From positions 8,308,001 to 8,372,000 of the forward strand of contig JAGUCH010000004.1 in NCBI GenBank assembly GCA_019096065.1: 64,000 nt of DNA, given 5' to 3'. Below the pieces are notes generated by a model. The model had not been told where the DNA came from. It ran no database searches and saw only the letters and a list, made by a program, of their open reading frames with translations. The first letter of the stretch is position 1. The number at the start of each line of letters is the position of its first letter. This DNA is from Paracyclopina nana. Lineage: Eukaryota > Arthropoda > Copepoda > Cyclopoida > Cyclopettidae. Made by a program: the position numbers and the translations under genes. Positions 21,690 to 33,974 of the stretch are shown here, one piece after another.

Positions 21690-24600
21690 ATGAGGAACAC
21701 TCGTCGGATTTCACTACTGGAATAGCTTGATTTAATGCGCCTCTTAGCCTGAAATGCACTCAAGTCTGCGTGCAAATCTCGAGCCTGATTCAATTACATT
21801 CAAAAATGATTACCTGGAACCCCATAAAATGTGCATTCCACATTCCAACCGGCATGCGGAGTGGGGGACAAAAATGGGCGAAAAATCGCCATAGATTTGA
21901 CTGCAGAGAAGGGTAAAATATGTATACATGGCATATAGAAACTAGCGGAGCAATCAGGAAACCCAGTGAGGCATGCCACATTTCCAGCTATACAGACATA
22001 TTTCCAAACTGGCTGGAAGAACTGAAAAACATGTGATGAGATAAATGACTGGATAGTTGCAGATGATCAGCTTGCGTCTTTTTCCACTCTTAATTGATGG
22101 AGTTGAGCCATCAAAGGGTTAAAGTTCCGCGAGAAAACAAAGCAAGCAACACATGCAGCAGCTGTCAAAACAAACAAGGAATTTTTGGCAAGAACTGCTT
22201 CACTGTGCTCTCATTTGAATTTCCCATAAGTGATATAATTCAATATGCTTCAACGCAAGAACATGCTTATTGTTTGCAACTTGCAAATTGCAGTGAACTT
22301 TTTGACTATTTTCTGATCAAGACGACCAAATCTTCTTGCTTTTGAAGACTTTTTCTTGCCAGGTATGTAAAACATTTTTTTAAAAAAGAATTGCCCGCTT
22401 CACCGCTCGTCACGCTTCATAATCTTCCAAAAGACACTTTTCGCCGCATGGCATATTTCTTGTATCAAGTCAAAGGGGGATGAAAAATCCGAAATCACAA
22501 TGTAATTGACCCTAGCATGCAATTCAGCTTGAGCAAGATGTTTCCAGCCGCTGAGAGGAGCACTCTGGGTACTTTGGCCACCAAAAAGCAACCCTTTTCC
22601 AAGCAAGCTTTGATGCACTTTCTAGTCCTGATTTTTTGTCTATGACTTCTTAGTCTCTTGGCAAAAAAGTTGGTATCCCTTTTTATACGAAGAATTGAGA
22701 AAAAACTGGTGGACTTTTTTGTGCATGCTTTTTTCCCCACTGTGTTGTCTCAGTTGCTAAGCTGCTTCAACTTTACTGGTAAACAGTGATTGAAGTGGGT
22801 TCCAGGTCATTTGCCCTCCATTGAAAAATAAATTTCCTTTTGCTCTCATGATGAGGAATAGCTTTGAAAAACCTCACTCTCTCAGCAGCTAATTAAGAAA
22901 TTTTATGCCAAACAGGAGTGAGTCAACATTTGCTCAAGTCAAAAAACTTTCTCTTTGTCCTCTTCAAAATTTGCTCAAATTTGTAATTTGCTTTGCTTAA
23001 TCTCCACGAAGGCTTGAAATAATCGGATTTCGGATGTCAACAAGGGAATTATGAGGAGTAATTTGAGGCTTAGTCTCAATGTCAAAAAGTTATCTCATGA
23101 TTATTAGCTCAATTTGGCTTTACATGGAGCGAAAAATGTGCCGCTCTTTTGCTGGTCAAAGCGCTATTTGAGTGCACTTTTCATGGTCTTGTCTAAGATA
23201 TAATTGAATTCATCTAGGTAAATGGGCTGGCCGGCCCATTTGCACTTTTGAAATTGTGAGAAAAGTCAAATCTAAGCCAAATTTATCTTTAAGCCCCAGC
23301 AACGATTATAGCTTTATCTGTTTTTGCCCTTAAGACAAGATTTTCTTCATATCGCCTACACAGCAGCAAGCAAGCAAACCTGGCCAGATTTATGCTGAAA
23401 CACTTCAAAAGTTATCAGTGCTTTTTGGATTTTGCGAGCAGGATTGACTGTAGCTTTATAATTAGACCTTCTATAAATGGCCAAATATTTCCATCAAACC
23501 ATATTTAGACTGTATTACTGTCCGGCACTCATAAAATGGCTTGTTAGGTGTTATTGGATCTTGGCTCTGATTTCAAATATTGGGGCTTTAAAAGCTTACA
23601 CGAGTTGTAGATTTATTTTGGTTAGACAAGAGCCAACTGATAGGTAAACAAACCTCTTGAGATGTAGTGTGAGATATTTGCACTGTTTTATGGCCTCTCA
23701 CTTTTTTGCTCCCCTCTGAAGAATCCAGTTTTTGAGACCTTAAAAGAGCCATGAACAAAATTATGACCAATTACCCCAGGGTCATAAAGAATTTGCCAAA
23801 CCCTTCTGACTTCTTGGCAGGGAAAAGAGGAATGATTCCCGTTTGGACACTTCTTCATTTTTCTCCCCCACAGTGGACAAAACTGGATCAATATAAGTCA
23901 AGACTGGTAAAATAGCATCCATTTATTTCGATTAGGCCACAGGGGGCATAATTATGGTGTGAGCTTGTCAAACCACAAAACAGCAGACTGAAATTTCAAA
24001 ACAAATGCTAGGTTTTTTCCTTTTCAACTTCTTTCATCCATTTCAATTTGAAGAGGCCAGTCATTCTGACAAATGTAATGAGAAAGTCTTGTTTAAAAGT
24101 TAAAATTGGCTCATGTGAGATATTTGAACTAACAGGCAAATGTGAAATATACCAGTTTGAGGCATAAACTAGTTCAAAACGCCCACTCTTTGAAGGTGTC
24201 AACTAATATTGCATCTCTTTTTAGTTAGTGCAACTCTACTTCACTTGCGTTTTTGAAAAATTATGCAAAATTCTAATAATGGCTCTTCAAGACCTATTCT
24301 ACTTTATTTTTTCATTTCTATCAAAGGCAAAGGATTGTGAAACCATGACCAATGGATTAGAATTGACCCTGAGGTGATTCAATGAGTCATCCTCGATATA
24401 TGTGCTCAACTTGGGTGACTTATTGAACAGACTAAATTGAGTGGGTACATATATGAGCGCAACCAAATTCACTAGGAGAATCAAGGCCTTATTCTTTGCT
24501 TAAGAATATGTAGCACATTCTTTGATTTACTAATTAAAGCCTTTACCGCAATATTGGATTTAAAATAATTACAGAATGTAGTAGGCTGCGTGCCCGCGCG

Positions 24601-25150
24601 CTCCCCAACAAGAAAAAGTGCTCATATTTTTGCAAATTAGCCGCAAAAATGCCAGCTCATGCGCCTGTTTTAAACAGGTTGTTGCAGCATTTTTTGTGGC
24701 AACAAAGGATGCAAAACTTCATGGGGTATCACAACTATTTTTATCAGCAAACTGATAACCTTTTTTATCAGTTTAACTTCAACACAGTTGCCTCAAACTA
24801 AAAAGCTATTTGTGTACATTGTTCCAGGTGTTGCACTGAATAAGAAAGGAAGCCCTACATTGCAGAAGAAGTGATACATGGCTTCTTGAAAAGGAGATTC
24901 GCTTCCTCAAACCCATGCAAAAAAGCATCAAAGGAGTGATGCCTGGCTCAGGTGAGTCATCTTTCACTTTATGCATGAACACTTCATAAGCTTGAGCTTT
25001 ATGCGATCTTTGAGCCAATTCAGGCTGTGTGCTCACTGCGCACCATATGACCACACTCGATTAATGCAGGCTGCTTTCACTATAATGCTCACTGAACAGC
25101 TTATTGTCTTCACAGTGCATCCTTAAGTGCAACTTTGTGTCTTTGCAGTG
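21690..25150. other. Intergenic, no gene recognised
   Basis: About 3.5 kb of AT-rich sequence with only short open frames on either strand. None shows splice sites, family motifs or codon patterns that I could support. Confidence 0.5.
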
Positions 25151-25156
25151 CTTCTA

Positions 25157-25437
25157 AGTGTGCGCAAAGCACAACTTGGTGTGCGCAAAGCACAACTTGG
25201 TGTGCGCAAAGCACAACTTGGTGTGCGCAAAGCACAACTTGGTGTGCGCAAAGCACAACTTGGTGTGCGCAAAGCACAACTTTGGTGTGCGCAAAGCACA
25301 ACTTGGTGTGCGCAAAGCACAACTTGGTGTGCGCAAAGCACAACTTGGTGTGCGCAAAGCACAACTTGGTGTGCGCAAAGCACAACTTTGTGCAAAGCAC
25401 AACTTGGTGTGCGCAAAGCACAACTTAGTGTGCTCAA
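25157..25437. repeat. 21-bp tandem repeat, each unit a small hairpin
   Basis: About 13 copies of TGTGCGCAAAGCACAACTTGG; one copy has an extra T (near 25280) and one is shortened (near 25388). TGTGC and GCACA pair around a GCAAA loop in each unit. The flanks to about 25560 hold degenerate copies (GTGCTCACAAC, CAACTTTGTGCAA). Open frames through it repeat seven residues and are not genes. Confidence 0.92.
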
Positions 25438-26352
25438 AGGACAACTTTATGCGTGTACGGCGCAATTTAGTGTGCTCACAACACAAATCAAATATTTTGC
25501 TCACAGTACTACTTCTTGCTGTAAAGGCGCAACTTTGTGCAACTACTTTACTGCTCACAAAACTACTTTTTGGGATCATTTAGCGTGCTCATCCAATTCA
25601 TATTTCATTTTTTAAGCCTATGCCACTTTGTTATGAGTATGGTTGATAATTTATTACCTCTTTATTCTGTTTGTTCACCCCATTTTGGATTCGCTGTTTT
25701 GATAAGAGGCTTACTCTTTTTGCAGATACCGTGTCCTTTCTCGATTTATGTTAGTGGGCCAAGCAACAAAAAATCATCACATCCACGTTAAAAGCCTTTG
25801 TGGAGTTATGCATTTTTTGATATTCTTCAATCAGGCTTGTAAACTAGTTTTTGTGAGCTCTCCCCTCAGTTTAGCAAAAAAGAGGGGAGCAATATCAGCT
25901 CAGTGCTGAGTGACAATGTGTCTGATTTGATGCTTGGGTGAAGTGATTGAATTTCAATCACCCTTGCCTAGTCTAGCTTGAGTTGTGTGAGAGAGAGAAG
26001 AAAAAAGAGCATCATGTTTGAAACAGAGGAAGTTGTACATGAAAAGAGCAAAACATATACTGTGAGCCACATGTGTAACTGACTAAACAACAATCAACTA
26101 GTAAGTTGAAAACAAGCCAGAAGCTGCAATTAAGAGGCCAATTTAATCTGATTATTCAATGAGGCTGAAATAATTTTCCAACTCCTCTTCTTCAATCATT
26201 GGCCTTAAAAGATTGGTTACTGAAAAGTTGATTTTTGAAAAAAAAATTTCCATAAAAATATGTCCCTGGTCACAGAGAAAAAATCAGAGTTGTCTTTGTA
26301 GCAACAATACTATTTCTTTGCAGGCTGAAAACCAGTTGACAAAGCAATAATA

Positions 26353-29300
26353 ATGACAGCCACCCTCAGACTCTGGCATAGTGGCATGTTGCTAATTCTG
26401 GTTTTATTATGCTGGATCCCCTCAATATTCTCAGTCCCACCTGCCAATTTCAAGATCAGCTGGGATGCCACTAAAAAAGAGGCCACTTGTGGTGGCAACA
26501 AAGAGCTTTACAATCAAGATATCCAGATCAAGTGGAGAATGGGCAACTCTAGCAGTGAATTTATCCTTGGTCCAACATTGGACCTGTCAAATACTGAAGA
26601 AGACCAAGACTACTTTTTAGAATGCTTTGCTTCTAACCTAGATGGCACCTCATATGCCACACTCAGCTTGAAGAAGACAAGCACTGACCTAAGTGAGGTA
26701 GGATCTGTGAAATTAACATTTGACTCTGAGCTCCATGTGCTGAGATGCAAAAGTGAGTCATCATCTTCGGGAGACTTTCTGTGGTTCAAAAATGCAGATA
26801 AGATTCCACCAGAGTTCAAAGTGGCTGTGATTTCTAGCTCTGAGCAGCAATTGCATTTAAACTCCTTCCTATGGAACGCTAATGGGACCTATGGTTGCCT
26901 GGTCAAAGAAAATGGCTATGCTGAAATTGGCGTAAGCTTTCCATACAAGCCTGAGTTGAGCACAAATGTTGTCAGCAACTCAGCTATTGCTACGGGATCT
27001 TTACTCAGCTTGACATGCTCAGTTAGGTCTTTCAGCAATATCACTGTGTTGTGGTTCCAGGATGGATACCCAGTTAGCTGTGCTGGAAGGAAACAAGACA
27101 AGTGCAGCATTGAAGCTATTACTTCGCAAACCTCTGTGCTCAGCATATTTTCTGCAGAGAGAGACAACTCTGGCACTTATGAGTGCATAGCTTATGATCA
27201 ACAAGGGCATGAAAGCAAGAATGACATCAACATTACTGTGCTTGAGCACATGCCTGTAATCTCAGGCATAGAACCTTTCAGCGCCAAGGGCATACATGAA
27301 GGTGCTGAATTTCTTGTCTTGGAAGGCTCAGCCCTGAGCCTAGATTGCAAACACAATGGAAGCACACTCCTTTGGAACTTACCTAATGGAAGCATAGAGT
27401 CTGATGTGAACCCTCTTCAAATTGAGCAAGTCACGTCTGATCATCAAGGTACCTACGTGTGCACTGTGGCCAATTCCCTGGGGAAGCCTGTGGCAGCTTC
27501 ACTGACTCTTGGAGTGGTGCTGTCAACTAGGATAAAGGAGCCCAAAAGCCTGGAATTAGACGTTGAACCAAGTGTTGAACCACTGAGGCTCTTGTGTGAT
27601 CCTATTGTAGACCCTAGGCTTTTGACCTCAATTCAATTTGAGTGGGTCAAGGATGGCCATATTATCTTGGGAAACAGTGCTGAGCTTGTGCTCAATAAGG
27701 TCACCAAGAACACATCTGGGGAGTATACATGCATCGTCAGGTCTTTGTATGACTTCATCAGTCCAGTTGAGCAACATTGGAGTGTCAAAGTGAAACTGGC
27801 TCCAATCATAATTCCCACATTTCCTAACAGCTTGCCTGTAGTAACAAGTAACAGTTTGTCTACAGTGCTGAATTGTGCAGCTAGGGGCATTCCAGATCCT
27901 GCCATAGAGTGGAAGCATGAAGAGGCTGTTGATAATGAAATGGAAGACATTGATGACATGGCTTTGTATCCCAGAAATGTTGTCATAGTAGACTCAGCTC
28001 TGAGTGACATTACTAGGTCAGACTTGGCTGTTGACATAGCTGGAGTCTACAGATGCATTGCAACTAATGAGCATGGATCATCTCAGCTGGCTGTCAAAGT
28101 TGTGCTAGTTCACCCGACTATACCCTTGAAGGAAGGGTTCCAAAATGGGTCTGTCGTGAATGCTGATGCTGGATCATCAGTCAACTTGCAGTGTGAAGCT
28201 AGAGTTGATCCTCAGCTAGCTCAATTTGATGTCAGTTTTCAGTGGACAAAAGATGGAGTTGAATTGACTGACAACAAAGAGCCTGTTTTGCACATTCCCT
28301 ATCTCATCGACAGGGAACATGCTGGAACTTATGCATGCATTGTTCACACCTCAGTTGACCGGTTGGTTCTGGTACAAAAGCTGACGGTGAAAACTTTACC
28401 TCCTAAGCTTAAGAAACCAGCTAACCAGTCACTTATGATACATGAGGGTGGTAACATCTCCCTGAGTTGTCAAGTGGAATCAGGCATTCCCACCCCCACA
28501 GTCCAACTCAAATTCAATTCTAGCCTCATTTTGAGCAATGACATGAAATCTGATGATGACAAGCATATAATTCAACAGTTGAGCAGAGCAAAACATGAAG
28601 GAACCTACACTTGCTTGGCTGTCAATGAATATGGCAGTGATAGCTACAAGATTGATCTCAAAGTCATGAAACCCACCACCATAACTCAAGGCCCTGAGGA
28701 CATTGTCATGAAAACACTAGGCACAGTTCACTTCCCATGTCTTGTGGATGCTGACCCTAGGACTCAGTTCACCATCACCTGGCTCTATAACAAGACAGTC
28801 AAATTGACATCTCCTTCTGATCCTCATCACCTGACAATCAATCAAGTGACCAAGGAGCATGAGGGTAGGTATTCATGTCAAGTGAACTCTCCACCATTTG
28901 GCTCCATCAATCAAACTGCCAGATTGACAGTTTTGGGTGAGCCTCCTTCATTCATTGCCACAGAAAAAAATGTCCAGACTATTGAGGGTAGCACAGCCAT
29001 CCTGTCCTGTCAAGCAAATGGAATGCCATTGCCTCAAATCAGCTGGCATAGACAGGGCATAACAATTGACACCACCACTTCAGATGCTTTCACCCAAAGT
29101 CTCTTGGGAGATCTCACAATAAGCTCTTTAGCCCTGGAAGACCAAGGAATGTACCAATGTCAAGCTTCCAATATCTATGGCACCATTTACCACAATGTCA
29201 CTGTGGAAGTCATCAAAAAGTCAGTTCCAAATGATTTTGATCAGGAGAAGGGTGTGGTGAAGAATGTCCATGACAATGTGACTCTGACTTGTGGCATTTA

Positions 29301-32146
29301 TTTTGATCCCAGAATCAGTAAGGAGACACACGTGCACTGGTTCAAGCTGGAGCAGCCTGAAGGGTCAAGGATCAAGATTGACATGGACAATACTGACAAA
29401 TTTGGAAAGCTGGCAGACAATTCGTTGGCAATCTATGCATTAAGTGTGGAGGATAAGGGGAAATACTTGTGCTCAGTGAAGACTCCATTTGAAAGCCTTG
29501 AGTACCAAGTGGAGCTATTTGTGCATGGGGAACCGCCCAAGATCTTGTCTCATTTGAAGAAAATGACTCTTTATGAAGGTCAAGATTTAGTCATTGAGTG
29601 TTTGGTAAAAGGGGTGCCCCAGCCCACTCTAGAGTGGTTCTTCAATGACAAGCCTTTGACAAAATATGTGTCCAATTTGATGACTCATTCGCAGGACATG
29701 ATTGAGAGCAAGATCCAGATTCCCAAGGTGACCAAATTCCATGAGGGTGTGTACCAGTGTGAGGCAGCCAATACTTATGGCTCTGGAGTGGCCAAGTTTG
29801 CCAAGGTGAATGTGGTTCGCAGAACAGTGGTGCAAATTTCTGAAGAGGCCATCAGTGTCCATGCTGGACAGAACTTAAGGATTCCCTGCTCAGTGGAACA
29901 GGATCCACTCAATAGGATCACAAACATTAAATGGACAAAAAATGGAGAAGCCATCAAAGTGGGTGCCAAGGATAGGATTGACTTTGGCATGGATGGATCC
30001 ATCTCTATTGCAGACGTCCAAAAAAGGCATGCTGGCCTGTACAGGTACGACAAATTAATTTGACCTCTATAACTGAATCAATTGCCTTCGTTTCTAGGTG
30101 TACTGTGTCCACAGTATTGGACAATGCTACAGCTGAAGTTCCTGTTCAGGTGGTTGTGAATGCTCCAGTAATAGTGGGCAATAGTGGCAATCAAGTATAT
30201 AAATCTAAGTTTTCTTAACTGAAATGATTCATTTTTGTAATTTTGTGTAGGTCATATTTGGTGGTAGTTCCATCACGCTGAGCTGTAAAGCCAATGGGAT
30301 CCCAGAGCCTTCCTTGACTTGGATGTTCAATGACACAGTGACTAAAGTAGTTGGCTCTGAATTCACTGTAACCAATGCCATCTTGTCAGATAATGGGAAA
30401 TATGAATGTTTTGCCAGGAACCAGTATGGGCAAACTAGGTAACCTGCACTAATTTGATCCAGATAAAAGAAGACAAAAATAACACTGAACTCTACAGCAA
30501 AGCAATGCATGTCCAAGTGGTACATATGGCTCCACTTCAATCAGAATACATTGTCAACTCCAATGATGATCTCATTTTACCTTGCTATGATTATGAGCCT
30601 TCTCTAGCCATAGAAGTGGTGTGGAACAGGAATGGCATGCCAATTGTGGGCTCCAACATTCTAATCAATGGATCTCTGCTCATCAAAAAGTAAGAAGGCC
30701 AATTATGAATGCAATTAGTGTGTACTGAATTGTATTTTACATTTGCAAAGCATGTCTGAGGGACAAAGTGGAAAGTATTCATGCTCGGCCTCTCTTCCAA
30801 GTGGGAGGAGGGGCTTTGGCACTACTACCAACGTGAGGCTGAAACCTGCCCTGATTCTGAGTCAGGGCAAAGAGCTGACTTTCACTGAAGGTCAAGATAT
30901 TTTCCTGGAGTGTTCATTGCTCAAGGACGTCAAGGCCAAGAGGATCTGGCAGATCAATGGAGATTACTTCTATGTTAACAATGACAGGACCAGTTATGAA
31001 AACAGGGGAGGGCTCTTCACCATCCAGAAGGCCCTGCCTTCAGACTCTGGCAACTACACTTGCTTGGCTCAAACAACCTCTGAGGAGGACATGATCACCT
31101 ACAAGCTTACAGTGACAGCCTCAAGGCAACATTGGACACCTGGAGTGACCAAGGTGGCCTGCAGTGAGGTCAAGGACAGGCCAGTCACTGACTTGCAGGC
31201 TTTCAAGGAGGTGTCACAGAATGATAGTGCCAGAATTGAGTGGCAGCTGCCAGAATTCTTCAACGACTCCTGCTACAATCACATAGCTCTGGTCTGGTGG
31301 ACCAATGCAGATGAGAGCAGCTTCAACGAAATGCAGTTGCCTGTGGATAAAACTCAGGTGACCCTGGGACCCCTGGAGGTGAACCTGACCTACTACATTC
31401 AGGTCAATCTGATTGCACCACTCAATGTCCAAGTTTATGGACACACACTTAAGTTCTCCCTGGATACAATCGATGAGTATGTATCCAGAAGTATCGAGGA
31501 TGCAGGCTCTGCGTTCAGTTCAACTCCCAGCCCTCTTGTGATTGTGGTCATCTCGGTGGTCCTTGTGGCCATCCTGATGGTCCTGGCCGCCTGCTTCTGG
31601 AGGTACAGGCAAAAGTGGTCGAAGCCAGACCACAGATTTGCCAGGAACAGTGTGCACATCCGACACCAGTACACTTGTCCTGACTGGTGCTATGGCCACT
31701 CCTCCAGCACTGTCAACCAGGATCACACCTTTGAGAAGACCAATTTCAATGGCTTTGACACTGGCATGTATGAATCCGCCATCATCACTGCTGATGCCAC
31801 CAAAAGGACTTCTTTCATTGAGCAGCCCATCCTGACCCTGAGCAATGGCGCGAGGGGGGATTTCATGTCCAATTTGGCCCCTCAGTGGCCCGAGCCTGAG
31901 GAAGGCGATCCTTTTCTCGCTGGCAGTCACACCACCTTTGATGTGGTTCCAAAGAGGAAGAAGCAGTACGGCTCCGAGGAGAGCATTTCTGGCAGTTGGT
32001 CCAGTGTGTTCAACGTGGCCAGCTCGGGGACAGTGTCCATCAGGCCCAACTCAGTGGCAGTCTCCAACTTGAGCTCGAGCGGCTCGGCAGCTGATTATGC
32101 TGCCAAAGTGGCATTTGTGAATACTAAATACAGGAAGAATACATAG
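26353..32146 (+). CDS. Single-pass cell-surface protein with 16 Ig-like domains and one FN3-like domain
   Basis: Five coding exons (26353-30044, 30098-30194, 30251-30438, 30498-30689, 30751-32146) encode about 1854 residues. A signal peptide (about residues 1-27) is followed by 16 Ig-like domains, 15 of them marked by a G-x-Y-x-C motif (GTYECIAYDQQG, GMYQCQASNIYG, GKYECFARNQYG). An FN3-like domain lies near 1520-1632, a transmembrane segment near 1650-1672 (VIVVISVVLVAILMVLAACF), and a ~180-residue cytoplasmic tail follows. A TTTCTTTGCAG acceptor 30 bp upstream of the ATG implies at least one non-coding 5' exon. The family resembles neural and epithelial adhesion receptors of the immunoglobulin superfamily; I cannot name an orthologue. 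Domains 1-13 lie in one 3.7-kb exon. Confidence 0.88.
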
Positions 32147-32215
32147 CAGTAAAATGTGCAACAATTATAAAGAATAGACTTTTCTATTTGCATGGAATAC
32201 ATTATTTTTGGAATG

Positions 32216-33916
32216 TCACAGCAGTAGACACCAATAGATGAGGGCAAAGAGGAAGAAGTATGAGGAGCCAATGAAGAAGAAGACCATGTCAGTTCTCCTG
32301 GCCAAAATCTTGAACCTTTCTGCGGAGTGCTGAGCGGTGACCCGTGGGCTGAAGACAGGGTCAGTCTTGAGCTTGTCACTTGAGCTAGATGCAATTGTAT
32401 TTGGCTGGTATTGCTGAGCCACCTTCGAGTCGAAATATGAAAGCAGGTCATATTTGACGATGCACAGCAATGAGCCGAATTCCAATAGAGCCAGCAAAAT
32501 TGGCAATTGGGTTCCAATCATCCATAAATCAATATAACTAAAGCCTCGATTTTTGGGAGCATCAATGGATGCGTACACGTTGACTGAGCACAAATACAGG
32601 GTCACCAGCATGCCCATCCGTCCAGGCACCTTTCCCAAAAAAATGAAATACAACCGTGCATTTGTTTCTCAAGCGAATACCTGAGTGTAATCGATGAAGA
32701 AGGAGATTAGGGAAAGACTTGCGAAAATGCTCGTTGGAAAGTAGAATCTGCCCAAAAGGAGGCCCATGGAGCTCCTCTCGAACTTGATGCTGATGCCTGT
32801 CCACGAGTAGTATTCCTCCTGTATCGGATACTCATTGGTTGTAGTGGGTAAGGCACTGATAGAAATGGTGAATGGGTTGCGATCCAGGACGATAGGGTCT
32901 TGGCCAATGGTGGTAGTCAGGTTGGCCACGTACACTTCAATCTCTCCAAACACCAGCTTGTCCACCTCGTAGACAGGATCGCCGAGCTTGAACTTGCACT
33001 CGTTCACGTCAAAGGGAAAGGCCCCAAAGTTGAACTCGCAAGTGACGGTGACAATCATCTCCTCAGAGTATTCCAAAAGGTGAGGGTGCTTCAGCCAAAA
33101 GGAGAACGTCGTTCTTCCTCCCCCATACGCATCCACTTTTGAGATGGATCTCACTTTCTCTATTGAGATTTTGGGCTTCCAAAAGTCATCATTGTTATAA
33201 GTCAAGTCATACCACTCAGAGCTAGAAAAAGGATACATTTTATCAAGTGTATTCAGAAGTATAGAAAACATCAGGCATTGAAACGTAATTGGAGCATTGT
33301 TAAATACAGATAATTAGAATACAGGCTTTGCAACAGCTGTTAAAAAAGTGCAATGCTTCCAGAAAGCAGTCAGAATTGAAAAGATGGAATGCAATTGGAA
33401 TACGAATAAAATACATACAACTAATGATATACGTAGAATTAGAATACACAATGACTAAACAACTAGAGTACGCGTAGAATACCGTTGAAATGAATATAGA
33501 ATGCAATTGGAATACGCGTGAAATACAACGTGAACAAATAGGTTTAAAATGATGGATTAAAGAATGCATGAATTGAGAAGTTGAGTTGAAGTATTCTCGC
33601 AATTTTAATTGGCTTACCTAGAATTTTGGCCACTGATTGTTATGGATGTGTCATTCCAGGATAGCAGCAAATCAAAGAACATATTGAAGGTCTGCTCCTC
33701 TGGATCTACATTGAGGATGTCAAATATGTGTATTTTGGGCTCGACCAGGACTGGATGTGGTTTTGGTGGAGCACTGCTCACATAGTTGTTGTTCAACTTG
33801 CACACCTGTAACTCGGGGTCCCCTGACTGGCAAAATGCCAATGGAATAGGATTATGAGCTGACCAGACATACTGTATTAGCAGTATCAAAAACAGCCAAC
33901 TTTTGCCAGCCATCAT
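32216..33916 (-). CDS. Cys-loop ligand-gated ion channel subunit
   Basis: Exons 33916-33618, 33221-32681 and 32629-32216 encode about 417 residues. A signal peptide (MAGKSWLFLILLIQYVWSA) leads an extracellular domain with WNDTSI, the Cys-loop CEFNFGAFPFDVNEC (13 residues between cysteines) and WTGISIKFERS. Four membrane segments follow; M2 begins VPGRMGMLVTLYL, directly after an intron. The short M3-M4 loop and M4 end at the stop. The PGRM entry to M2 recalls, from memory, the arthropod pHCl-2/CG7589-type anion channels, but ligand and ion selectivity are not settled. The start could also be ATG 33982, 22 residues upstream; ATG 33916 gives the better signal peptide. The gene meets the Ig gene tail to tail. 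Confidence 0.87.
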
Positions 33917-33974
33917 TGCAAATGCACAATTACTACTAACCACGTATATATGTTGGCAAGGCCCTGCATGATTT

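Noticed and set aside
25157-25437. CRISPR-like look of the 21-bp array
   Set aside because: Units abut without unique spacers and the locus is eukaryotic.
25110-25615. Six overlapping open frames through the 21-bp array
   Set aside because: A period divisible by three without stop triplets opens all frames; the predicted peptides only repeat the unit.
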